NCBI GenBank assembly: GCA_024103385.1
Contig: JAGFIT010000066.1
Span: 1-44,313, forward strand
Origin: Vicingus serpentipes
GTDB taxonomy: Bacteria; Bacteroidota; Bacteroidia; Flavobacteriales_E; Vicingaceae
Length of the DNA stretch: 44,313 nt
Reading direction: 5' to 3'
The position numbers and the translations under genes were made by a program. The notes beneath the pieces were generated by a model. The model ran no database searches. It saw nothing but the letters and a program-made list of their open reading frames with translations, and had not been told where the DNA came from. Of this stretch, positions 26,605 to 33,904 are shown piece by piece. The number at the start of each line of letters is the position of its first letter. Position 1 is the stretch's first letter.

Positions 26605-27342
26605 ATGAAAGATGTCAATTTAATTTTTTTACTCTTAGCACTAGTTGCTGAAATAATTGGCACCATTGGTGGGTTTGGTTCATCGGTTTTTTTTGTGCCG
26701 CTAGGTAACTTTTATTTTGATTTTCATTCTGTTTTAGGACTTACGGCAATATTTCATTTGTCAAGCAATTTGAGTAAAATCTTCTTGTTTAAAGAAGGAC
26801 TAGACAAAAAACTATTGTTGAGCATTGGTATTCCATCCGTAATTTTTGTCATTGTGGGAGGTTTTCTTACTAAGGTATTGAATAATGACTTTTTAGAAAT
26901 ATTTTTAGGAATATTTTTAGTAGGGTTCAGTCTTTTATTGCTAATAAGAAATAAAATTACCATCTCTCCAACTAGTAAAAATGCAATTATTGGAGGCGCT
27001 TTTTCTGGATTTTCAGCAGGATTATTAGGTACTGGAGGAGCCATTAGAGGATTGACGATGGCTGCATTTAATTTAGAAAAAAGTGTATTTATAGCTACTT
27101 CTGCCTTCATCGATTTAATGATCGATTTTTCAAGAACTTTTGTGTATTACAACAACGGATACATTCACAACCACGATCTCAAATACGTGCCTTATTTGTT
27201 TGTTATTGGTTTGGTAGGTTCATTTATTGGAAAAAAAATATTAAACTACATCCCTCAAGGTAAATTCCGAAAGTTGTCATTGTTCTTCATTCTCATTATT
27301 GGAGTAATTACGATGGCCAAACTGCTTATTAAACAAGGATAA
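26605..27342 (+). CDS. TauE/SafE-family membrane transporter
   Basis: The 245-residue integral membrane protein has about seven hydrophobic segments. The duplicated family signature is visible in EIIGTIGGFGSSVFFVPLG and GGAFSGFSAGLLGTGGAIRG. Family members export sulfite, sulfoacetate or similar anions; the substrate here cannot be told. The gene stands alone 104 nt after thrC, and its C terminus matches the usual length. No sulfur gene lies nearby. Confidence 0.85.
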   Translation: MKDVNLIFLLLALVAEIIGTIGGFGSSVFFVPLGNFYFDFHSVLGLTAIFHLSSNLSKIFLFKEGLDKKLLLSIGIPSVIFVIVGGFLTKVLNNDFLEIFLGIFLVGFSLLLLIRNKITISPTSKNAIIGGAFSGFSAGLLGTGGAIRGLTMAAFNLEKSVFIATSAFIDLMIDFSRTFVYYNNGYIHNHDLKYVPYLFVIGLVGSFIGKKILNYIPQGKFRKLSLFFILIIGVITMAKLLIKQG

Positions 27343-27430
27343 AGAATAAACAGGAATTATTAATCAGGTAGTTTTCTCCGTGTTTTAACGGATAGGATTT
27401 TATTTATTTTAATGTTAGATTTGGTGTGCT

Positions 27431-27591
27431 TAATAACCCATGGTGTTATTACCCGTTTTTAGTCGGTTGTAAACGGATAAATGGATAAACATAAACAACT
27501 GACTATTATAGTGAAATAAAAAATAACTAAAGATAAACCCATTCCCGATAGCTATCGGGAGCGAATAAAGAACACTAGTGTTCTTTATTCG
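27431..27591. repeat. Cluster of palindromes in the 319-nt gap after the transporter gene
   Basis: A near-palindrome lies at 27431-27451 (TAATAAC ... GTTATTA). CCGTTT/AAACGG arms follow at 27453-27476. TCCCGATAGCTATCGGGA (27543-27560) is a perfect 18-nt palindrome. It is followed after one base by a perfect 30-nt palindrome at 27562-27591 centred on ACTAGT. The CCGATAGCTATCGG core also occurs at 19191. I see no supportable gene in 27343-27661; small frames there run across these palindromes. Confidence 0.75.
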
Positions 27592-27661
27592 ATTGTTGGC
27601 AGAAAGGAAAAAACAACGACAACTAAACAAAAGACATTAACATTCTTAAAATAATAAAGAC

Positions 27662-28429
27662 ATGCAAGCAAACTATGGAGAAAATGAAATAAAATCCTTG
27701 CTACAAAAGGTGAGGATTTTCAATAAAGATATTGGCTCATACGAGGTTTTTGCTATCACCGACAACTTTGATTATGCTGTCAAACTTTCAAACGGGAGAA
27801 TACTTCTGAAAATTGAAGAATTACAAGATGACGAAAGAGACGCTCTTACACCAGAACGTTTGACAGCAATTGCAAATCGTTTTGTTTCATCAACCGGACA
27901 AAAGACCAATACTGGACAGCAGAACACTCAAGCAACCCAACAATCTACCCCTGCTCCAAAAGAGCCCGCTCCGAAAAAGAAAAATAAGACTGGAAAGACA
28001 ATTCTAATAATTGCAATTGTACTTATCGGCATTTTTGCCGTAATTGCAATAATCAATAACATGAACCATAGCGGCAGCGGCTATAACTCGGGAGACACAT
28101 ACCAAGAAAAGGTAATGACGGTTGAAGAAATTGAGCGTTCACAGCCTACAAACTTTCTGTCTGCGGATGGAACATATAGAGAAAACTTCTGGGGAGACAA
28201 ATTCAAGGTTAGTTGTAAAATCACCAATAAAGCGACAGTTGCAACATACAAGGACGCTGTTGTTCGGGTAACTTACTACACAAAGACCAAAACTGTTTTA
28301 GGTAGCAACGACTATACAGTTTATGAAACTTTTCCCCCTTCGTCAACCAAAATAGTAGAGTTAAAAATTGACAATTATAAGAATGTTAATTCCATAGGAT
28401 GGGACGTAATAAGTGCCAAAGCATATTAA
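27662..28429 (+). CDS. Hypothetical single-span membrane protein
   Basis: The 255-residue protein has an N-terminal soluble domain of about 85 residues (VFAITDNFDYAVKLSNGRIL; LEELQ-type acidic helix after it). A Thr/Gln/Pro-rich linker and a lysine patch (PAPKKKNKTGK) lead to one transmembrane helix near residues 110-132. A C-terminal domain of about 120 residues follows, with beta-like strands (FKVSCKITNKATVATYKDAV, VVRVTYYTKTKTVLGS). The C-terminal part could lie outside the cytoplasm. I do not recognise the family. Base composition is visibly richer in G and C than the neighbours, and palindromic elements flank it, which suggests an acquired gene. Confidence 0.7.
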   Translation: MQANYGENEIKSLLQKVRIFNKDIGSYEVFAITDNFDYAVKLSNGRILLKIEELQDDERDALTPERLTAIANRFVSSTGQKTNTGQQNTQATQQSTPAPKEPAPKKKNKTGKTILIIAIVLIGIFAVIAIINNMNHSGSGYNSGDTYQEKVMTVEEIERSQPTNFLSADGTYRENFWGDKFKVSCKITNKATVATYKDAVVRVTYYTKTKTVLGSNDYTVYETFPPSSTKIVELKIDNYKNVNSIGWDVISAKAY

Positions 28430-28445
28430 AAAAAGAAAATAAAAA

Positions 28446-28593
28446 CGCCAACAGCCGACATTGTGTATAAGCAATAGCGGGTTCAGTGCTATTTTGAAAC
28501 ATAAAACTATAAATCAAAGGTCGGTGCTATCTGACAGATTAGTGGGTTAAAATCCGCTACTGCTCATACACGAGACCGTTGTGAGCTCACAAC
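28446..28593. repeat. Long imperfect hairpin element (attC-like shape) after the membrane-protein gene
   Basis: Arms TGTGTATAAGCAATAGCGG (28462-28480) and CCGCTACTGCTCATACACG (28554-28572) are complementary at most positions. The outer CCAAC (28448-28452) faces GTTG (28578-28581). GTTGTGAGCTCACAAC (28578-28593) is a perfect palindrome at the right edge. A loop of about 73 nt with ATCTGACAGATTAGTGGG lies between the arms. The shape and length recall an integron attC site, but the end motifs only partly fit RYYYAAC/GTTRRRY. Similar noncoding units are common after accessory genes in Bacteroidota, as I recall. Confidence 0.6.
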
Positions 28594-28723
28594 TTTCAGC
28601 TAAAAAGTAATAAAAAAGAAAACTCCGTACCCTTTTTTACTACCTTTACCTGAGATTGCATTAGCTGTAATCAACTTGTAAAAAAAATGATAAGAAATTA
28701 ATTATATTAACATTATTTTGAAG

Positions 28724-29230
28724 ATGAAACTTTTTCTGCTTTCGATAGTTTCTTTTTTATTCAGTTTAAGTAGCTTCAGTCAGATAAAATCTGACAATGA
28801 GCAAGAACTTGTTATAACAACTGTAACAACTACATCTGGTGCTTTTAAAAAAAGCAAAAAAATAACTTATCGATACAAAGGAAAACAATATAGTTTGGGG
28901 TATTGGGGTAAACATTTTGGAGATATTGTTGACAGTAATCCTTTCGCAGCTAAAGAAATGAACAAATTTAGAACCAAAAGAGTAACCTCAAATGTTTTAG
29001 GAGTAACCGCCTTAACATTTCTTGTGTTAACTTTTGTTAGCGCGACAAAAGGTAATGGATTTAACTTGCCTTATACTGGAGTTTTTGTTGGTTCTTATCT
29101 TATTGGCAATACTATTGGACTTTCTGCAACTAAAAATATTCATAATGCTGCAAATTATTACTATGAAGGAGAGACAACATCTACAAGTATTTTAAACAAC
29201 GTAAATATTAAACTAACATATAAATTTTAA
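28724..29230 (+). CDS. Hypothetical secreted or envelope protein
   Basis: The product is 168 residues from the ATG at 28724; a TTG two codons earlier is less likely. A signal peptide (LFLLSIVSFLFSLSSFSQ) is clear. The mature part has a basic strand-rich start (KKITYRYKGKQYSLGYWGKH). One or two hydrophobic stretches follow (VLGVTALTFLVLTFVSA; YTGVFVGSYLIGNTIGLSA) and then a strand-like end, NNVNIKLTYKF. I do not recognise the family. The next gene starts 3 nt later and is also secreted, so they probably act together. Confidence 0.65.
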   Translation: MKLFLLSIVSFLFSLSSFSQIKSDNEQELVITTVTTTSGAFKKSKKITYRYKGKQYSLGYWGKHFGDIVDSNPFAAKEMNKFRTKRVTSNVLGVTALTFLVLTFVSATKGNGFNLPYTGVFVGSYLIGNTIGLSATKNIHNAANYYYEGETTSTSILNNVNIKLTYKF

Positions 29231-29233
29231 AAA

Positions 29234-30043
29234 ATGAAAAAAATAATCGTATTAACGCTAATAATTGTATCAAGTTTTATTAATACTCAAGCTCAAGGAC
29301 TTTATGTTACAACTGCAAAAAAGATAGAGCTATTAAAACAAAATGGAGTTAAAGTAGTAATAGCTGACAATAAGTTTGGACAGCTTCTAAAAAAGACAAT
29401 TACTGAGCATTGGAAGGCAACTAAATATGAATTTATCACCGAAAAAGAAGTTAAAGAATTTGAAAACAAAAAAGAAGTAAACTTATTAGGATATTTTAAA
29501 AATGGTGAATTTGAGTCTGGAAAACATTACCTATATGGAGTTCCATTCTTTGGAATCACTAACAAATATATAGCGGAAAAAGATTATAAGGTTAGAGACA
29601 AAGATGCTTATGCCTATATTTTATATCCTGGAGATGGTGTTACTGAAGCTAATCTAGAAAGTACCGTCCTACTTTATGTAAAAACATTAAATAGTTTAGT
29701 AAATACAGGTGGTGGGAAAGCTTGGATGGCTCAAATAAAAAAGAACGGAAGTGCTGTAAAAAAGAAGAAAATTTATGCAGTTAAAGAGGATTTAGAGCCT
29801 TCTACCACAGACATTAAGAAGAAGTATTCAGGTATTGTTAAAAAAGTTGAAAGAGATATTTATAATTCTGCAATTATGAATACGGAAGATGTTCATTTCT
29901 TCTTAGATGTAAGAACAAAAAGTTGTTATTTATTTGCGGTAATTGATAAAGATGGTTTTCCATACTACACAATGTTTGGAAGTACAATGACTCTAACAAA
30001 AGCCTATCAATTAGCTCTTTTTAATGCATTAGGTAAGTTGTAA
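29234..30043 (+). CDS. Hypothetical secreted protein
   Basis: The 269-residue product has a signal peptide (MKKIIVLTLIIVSSFINTQA) and a mixed alpha/beta mature region without a recognised domain. Lysine is abundant, and stretches such as AYAYILYPGDGVTEANLEST and YNSAIMNTEDVHFFLDVRTK look conserved-domain-like. It follows the previous secreted protein by 3 nt and is closed by a strong terminator hairpin, so the two form a small operon bounded by repeat elements. Confidence 0.65.
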   Translation: MKKIIVLTLIIVSSFINTQAQGLYVTTAKKIELLKQNGVKVVIADNKFGQLLKKTITEHWKATKYEFITEKEVKEFENKKEVNLLGYFKNGEFESGKHYLYGVPFFGITNKYIAEKDYKVRDKDAYAYILYPGDGVTEANLESTVLLYVKTLNSLVNTGGGKAWMAQIKKNGSAVKKKKIYAVKEDLEPSTTDIKKKYSGIVKKVERDIYNSAIMNTEDVHFFLDVRTKSCYLFAVIDKDGFPYYTMFGSTMTLTKAYQLALFNALGKL

Positions 30044-30048
30044 TAAAA

Positions 30049-30113
30049 ATATTCCATCTACAATCACTTTGGAGCGAAATGATTGTGGATGGAATATCTC
30101 ACAATTTTATTTT
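30049..30113 (+). terminator. Strong terminator hairpin
   Basis: ATATTCCATCTACAATCA (30049-30066) and TGATTGTGGATGGAATAT (30080-30097) form an 18-bp stem with one G-T type mismatch and a 13-nt loop. A T-rich stretch (CTCACAATTTTATTTT) follows. It sits 6 nt after the stop of the secreted-protein gene. Confidence 0.75.
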
Positions 30114-30167
30114 AAATAAATTTGACTTTTAAGAATGAACAAATTAAAAACAAAATATAAACTCTTG

Positions 30168-30229
30168 GCTACGTGCAGATTTGAAAACTCCGCTTTTCAA
30201 ATCCTGCACTACGCATAACCGCGACCGTT
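30168..30229. repeat. Second hairpin element ending in GACCGTT
   Basis: GTGCAGATTTGAAAA (30173-30187) pairs with TTTTCAAATCCTGCAC (30194-30209), with one bulged base and a CTCCGC loop. ACTACGCATAACCGCGACCGTT follows. The terminal GACCGTT matches the end of the hairpin element at 28446-28593 (GAGACCGTT). Both elements lie downstream of accessory genes in the same orientation, like cassette ends. Confidence 0.6.
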
Positions 30230-30294
30230 CCAATACCCAACCCATCCCCAACTCTTTTTAATCTTTAAGTAACAATAATATTAATGGGTCCTAA

Positions 30295-30867
30295 CTATGG
30301 GCCTTGCTCGGCTTTGGCAGTTGCTACCCTAAAGTAATAGCGTTTACCAGGTGTTAAGCCGTTAATAATGGTAGCCGCTTGTGTAGTTACCCCTGCTTGT
30401 ATCCATTCTTCTTGATCTGAAGAATATTCCCAAATGTAGGCTACACGTCCCTCACTTTTAGTGTGGAGCTTTACCCTGCCTTCGTTAGTGGTGTTCTGTA
30501 CAGCAAACGTTTTGTTTAACGAGCCATTGGGTTTTCTTACCTCCATCCCTGCAGAATAGATAATTACATCACCTATTTCATTGTCGTTGTTAGCAATATT
30601 CTGCACATAGTTGCCTAAAGCGATCATAGCAATTTCCAACTCAAATTCTTTGGCATGCATCGCTGATGTCAACTCTTTACCAGCATCTCTGGAAGCGGTA
30701 TAAGCTTCTTGCAGCGCAGCCGCCTTTTCGGTAATGGTAGCTAATTTAGGGTAAGGTTTAGGAAAATAAACATTGTTTGACATCGATTTAACAACAAATC
30801 GTGCCTGGTCTATTTTCTGAGGGACACTTTGTGATGAGAGCCTTAATACTACTTTCCATTTTTTCAT
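30295..30867 (-). CDS. Fibronectin type III domain protein
   Basis: The 190-residue protein has a helical N-terminal half (about 1-95; ITEKAAALQEAYTASRDAGK) and a fibronectin type III-like domain (about 100-190). The latter shows AYIWEYSSDQEEWIQAGVT, then INGLTPGKRYYFRVATA. No signal peptide is visible. Bacteroidota genomes often carry several such proteins of unknown role. GC content is clearly above the neighbours, suggesting acquisition. The protein stands alone, with 482 nt of noncoding repeat-rich DNA upstream of its start. Confidence 0.8.
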   Translation of the reverse strand: MKKWKVVLRLSSQSVPQKIDQARFVVKSMSNNVYFPKPYPKLATITEKAAALQEAYTASRDAGKELTSAMHAKEFELEIAMIALGNYVQNIANNDNEIGDVIIYSAGMEVRKPNGSLNKTFAVQNTTNEGRVKLHTKSEGRVAYIWEYSSDQEEWIQAGVTTQAATIINGLTPGKRYYFRVATAKAEQGP

Positions 30868-31079
30868 AATGCTAAAGTTTAAGGCTTAATTAGTATTCCT
30901 TAAAACACTAATCAAACAGTTTAATAATCGATAATAATTAGAACGATAATCGTCATTATAAAATGAACGCCACACATTCATTCTCTATTGTATAAATGAG
31001 TCAAATAAATTGTAAACTATTGGTTATTAATGAAATAAATCTTAAAAAGCTTGGGTTGGAGGAATTACTTGAAGGCCTA

Positions 31080-31155
31080 AAGTAACTACTTTAACACCTC
31101 AAGTAACTACTTTAAGACATGAAGTAACTACTTTTTGCACGGTAGTAATTACTTA
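31080..31155. repeat. Four near-palindromic units with exact 21-bp period, in a 482-nt noncoding region
   Basis: AAGTAACTACTTT starts at 31080, 31101 and 31122; a variant, TAGTAATTACTTA, starts at 31143. Each unit has AAGTA and TACTT arms around a two-base centre, a typical dimer-binding shape. Related TAATTACTT or GGTAATTAC pieces lie at about 31063, 31190 and 31229. ACCATAA-GTA-TTATGGT (31214-31230) and AAACAC/GTGTTT (31282-31297) are short hairpins. I find no supportable gene in 30868-31349. Confidence 0.75.
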
Positions 31156-31349
31156 ATTAACGATAAGAAATACTGCAAACAATAATGTAATTACTTCATC
31201 AATCAATTGAAACACCATAAGTATTATGGTAATTACAACAAATGCTATTGTAGGTTAAAAGAAGAATAAAGTAACGCTAACAAACACAAAAGTGTTTACG
31301 ATAAGTGCAATTAGTGCTCATAAACACCATAAGAGGTCAAACAAGTAGA

Positions 31350-32447
31350 TTACACATTAAACCTAAAGTGCATAATGTCTCCATCTTCCACCACATACTC
31401 CTTCCCTTCTACTCCCATTTTACCGGCTTCTTTGCATGCTGCCTCAGAACCTAAAGTAACAAAGTCATTGTATTTGATCACTTCTGCACGTATAAACCCT
31501 TTTTCAAAATCGGTATGTATTACACCTGCTGCCTGTGGCGCAGTCATGCCTTTATGAATGGTCCATGCCCTTACTTCTTTTACACCAGCCGTAAAATAAG
31601 TATCTAAGTTCAACAAACGGTAAGCAGCTCTTATCAACACATTTACCCCTGCTTCTTTTAAACCCATGTCCTGTAAAAATTCTTGTCGTTCCTCATAGGT
31701 TTCTAATTCAGCAATGTCCGCTTCAATCTGAGCGCCTATCATAATCACCTCTGCATTTTCATCTTTTACTGCTTCTTTCACTGCTTCTACATAAGCATTT
31801 CCATTAACCACCGAACCTTCATCTACATTACATACATACAACACTGGTTTGTTAGTTAGTAAATGAGCATCTTTGATAAACTCAAATTCTTCCGGGGTTA
31901 CTTCTACTGTTCTTGCTGATTTTCCTGCTTCTAACGCTGCTTCGTAACGCACCAAAACTTCTTGCTCCTTTAGCACTGCTTTATCTCCTGTTTTTACTTT
32001 TCTTTTTATCCCGTCCAATTTTTTCTGAACGGTCTCTAAATCCTTTAACTGCAATTCAAAATCAATCACTTCTTTATCTCCAACAGGATTTACTTTACCG
32101 TCCACATGCACTACATTGTCATCATCAAAACACCTTAACACATGAATAATGGCATCTGTCTCTCTGATATTAGCTAAAAATTTATTTCCCAACCCTTCGC
32201 CTTTGCTTGCTCCTTTTACCAACCCGGCAATATCAACTATTTCTATAGTGGTAGGCTGTACCCTCTCAGGATGTACTAAACTTTCTAATTTTTCTAATCG
32301 CTCATCTGGCACCGTAATTACTCCAACATTAGGTTCTATGGTACAAAAAGGAAAGTTAGCCGACTGTGCTTTTGCATTCGACAAACAATTAAACAAGGTT
32401 GATTTTCCTACATTCGGCAAGCCAACTATTCCACATTTTAAAGCCAT
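31350..32447 (-). CDS. ychF: YchF/OLA1-type P-loop ATPase
   Basis: The 365-residue protein has the G1 loop GLPNVGKSTLFNCLS (residues 8-22), the switch motif DIAGLVKGASKGEGLGNKFL and the non-canonical base-recognition motif NVDE. NVDE replaces NKxD and gives ATP preference in this family. A coiled-coil insertion is present (QLKDLETVQKKLDGIKRKVK), and the C-terminal TGS domain ends in EYVVEDGDIMHFRFNV. It is ribosome-associated and linked to stress responses. Single gene, divergent from the inositol-lipid locus. Confidence 0.96.
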   Translation of the reverse strand: MALKCGIVGLPNVGKSTLFNCLSNAKAQSANFPFCTIEPNVGVITVPDERLEKLESLVHPERVQPTTIEIVDIAGLVKGASKGEGLGNKFLANIRETDAIIHVLRCFDDDNVVHVDGKVNPVGDKEVIDFELQLKDLETVQKKLDGIKRKVKTGDKAVLKEQEVLVRYEAALEAGKSARTVEVTPEEFEFIKDAHLLTNKPVLYVCNVDEGSVVNGNAYVEAVKEAVKDENAEVIMIGAQIEADIAELETYEERQEFLQDMGLKEAGVNVLIRAAYRLLNLDTYFTAGVKEVRAWTIHKGMTAPQAAGVIHTDFEKGFIRAEVIKYNDFVTLGSEAACKEAGKMGVEGKEYVVEDGDIMHFRFNV

Positions 32448-32469
32448 ATCTTCTCTAATTTTTAGCCGA

Positions 32470-32477
32470 CAAAGATA
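32470..32477 (-). promoter_or_regulatory. -7 box TATCTTTG for ychF
   Basis: On the minus strand TATCTTTG matches TAnnTTTG and lies 22 nt before the ychF start codon. The nearest upstream TTG (32505-32503) is 25 nt away, longer than the usual spacer. Confidence 0.4.
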
Positions 32478-32559
32478 GTTGATTATTTTAAATAGTTACT
32501 AACAATTAAATACTGAAAATATATTGGTTAGCCGACAAATGGTAAACCAAACTTTTGGC

Positions 32560-32567
32560 TACTTTTG
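32560..32567 (+). promoter_or_regulatory. -7 box TACTTTTG for the inositol-lipid operon
   Basis: TACTTTTG matches TAnnTTTG and lies 40 nt before the ATG at 32608. No good -33 TTG is present at the usual distance, so the call is tentative. Confidence 0.35.
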
Positions 32568-32607
32568 GTACATCTTTTGTTAAAACACAGAAAATTATTG
32601 ATTGCAT

Positions 32608-33306
32608 ATGGCATCTGAAAGCAAAGCCCAACAAGTTATTTACTCCATCATCAATCCTTTAATTAATTTATTGGTGAAACTAAAAGTTACTCCCAACATG
32701 ATTACCTCTTTTGGGTTATTACTTAATATCTTAGCTGCTATTATTTTTATTATTGGAGGGGAACAAGAAGACCGATCAGACATGACCTATGTAGGATGGG
32801 GAGGTTTTACTATTTTAATAGCTGGTTTGTTTGATATGATTGATGGAAGATTGGCAAGAATTGGAAATATGTCGAGTGATTTTGGTGCTTTATACGATTC
32901 CGTATTGGATCGTTACAGTGAAATGGTCATGTTTTTGGGCATCTGTTTTTACCTGATTTCGCAAAATTATTTTTTAAGTTCTTTGTTTTCTTTTATTGCA
33001 TTGATCGGTTCTGTAATGGTAAGTTACACCAGGGCAAGAGCTGAAGGACTAGGAATTAACTGCAGCGTAGGTTTAATGCAACGCCCGGCAAGAGTGGTAA
33101 CCATCGGAACGTCAGCTATGTTGTGCGGTATTTTTTATTACTTTGTTGGAAGCTTTGACCCCATCAAACTATCTAACTCTCCTATTATATTATTTGAGAC
33201 CATTACCATCTTTACTTTACCGGTAACTGTAGTTGCTGTATTATCTAACATTACTGCGATACAGCGTTTAAATCATTGCCGTACAGAAATGACTAAAAAG
33301 AACTAA
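32608..33306 (+). CDS. CDP-alcohol phosphatidyltransferase, likely phosphatidylinositol-phosphate synthase
   Basis: The 232-residue integral membrane enzyme carries the complete family signature D76xxD79GxxAR...G93xxxD97xxxD101 (FDMIDGRLARI, then SSDFGALYDSVLD). Five or six hydrophobic segments surround it. The family joins CDP-diacylglycerol to an alcohol. The inositol-3-phosphate synthase three genes downstream makes inositol phosphate the likely acceptor, giving phosphatidylinositol phosphate. The ATG at 32608 was preferred over a TTG two codons upstream. Its stop overlaps the next start by one base (TAATG), so the genes are translationally coupled. Confidence 0.85.
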   Translation: MASESKAQQVIYSIINPLINLLVKLKVTPNMITSFGLLLNILAAIIFIIGGEQEDRSDMTYVGWGGFTILIAGLFDMIDGRLARIGNMSSDFGALYDSVLDRYSEMVMFLGICFYLISQNYFLSSLFSFIALIGSVMVSYTRARAEGLGINCSVGLMQRPARVVTIGTSAMLCGIFYYFVGSFDPIKLSNSPIILFETITIFTLPVTVVAVLSNITAIQRLNHCRTEMTKKN

Positions 33307-33893
33307 TGCCTACAAAGTACTTTTTAACACTCGTTCTTACCTCACTACTAATGGGAGGTTCGTTCTACACGTTAGCTCAGAAAGAAAAAATTGAAGGAGA
33401 AGACCGGTTATCCGTATTTAAGAACTATCCCGTACCTCATGAAAAAGATATGATTTTCTATATTCAAAAAAGTTTTAATACCAATACGGTAGTTTATGCT
33501 GCTAATTTTGGTGCTGACGGAAAATTAGACCCTAAAGAACCTGTAAAAGTCTACTGGATAAGGTATCAAGAAGGTGGAGAAAGAAAAGAATTGAAATACA
33601 TTGAGCAAAAATTTGGGTATGGAGTTAACTCTAAACCTTTAAAAGAAAAACCTAACTCTTATCTGTTCACATTGGTTTCTCTTAAAAAAATGCATTTTGT
33701 AATTACTCAGGATAAAAATGGAGAGGTAAAAGTGGCAACCACCATCAATAAAAAGCCTGCCCATATTGACAGGGTATTTGTTACTGCCGAGCACGTTAGC
33801 TTATTACCTAAAATATTTTCAGTTGAAGTTTTTGGCAGAGAACTGAAAAGCCATAAATTTGTTTACGAAAAATTTATTCATAACGAAAAATAA
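33306..33893 (+). CDS. DUF4833-type secreted protein
   Basis: The 195-residue protein has an N-terminal signal sequence (LTLVLTSLLMGGSFYTLAQ). A beta-rich domain follows with FYIQKSFNTNTVVYAANF, PVKVYWIRYQEGGERKELKYIEQ and RVFVTAEHVSLLPKIFSVEV. I assign it to DUF4833 from memory of that pattern; its function is unknown. Its start overlaps the phosphatidyltransferase stop, and an AUR1-like enzyme gene follows after 11 nt. A role in making, moving or sensing inositol lipids in the envelope is a reasonable inference but is not shown. Confidence 0.75.
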   Translation: MPTKYFLTLVLTSLLMGGSFYTLAQKEKIEGEDRLSVFKNYPVPHEKDMIFYIQKSFNTNTVVYAANFGADGKLDPKEPVKVYWIRYQEGGERKELKYIEQKFGYGVNSKPLKEKPNSYLFTLVSLKKMHFVITQDKNGEVKVATTINKKPAHIDRVFVTAEHVSLLPKIFSVEVFGRELKSHKFVYEKFIHNEK

Positions 33894-33904
33894 GTACTAC
33901 CCTT

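Noticed and set aside
27430..27630. 66-residue minus-strand frame after the transporter gene
   Set aside because: It crosses two perfect palindromes and looks like chance coding in repeat DNA.
28446..28593. Firm call of an integron attC site
   Set aside because: Shape and length fit, but the end motifs match RYYYAAC/GTTRRRY only in part and no integrase is visible, so it is described only as attC-like.
31080..31155. Possible CRISPR array
   Set aside because: Units are only about 13 bp with 8-bp gaps and a 21-bp period, far shorter than CRISPR repeats and spacers; no cas genes are near.
32149..32478. 109-residue plus-strand frame opposite ychF
   Set aside because: It is the antisense of a highly conserved gene and shows no coding signs of its own.
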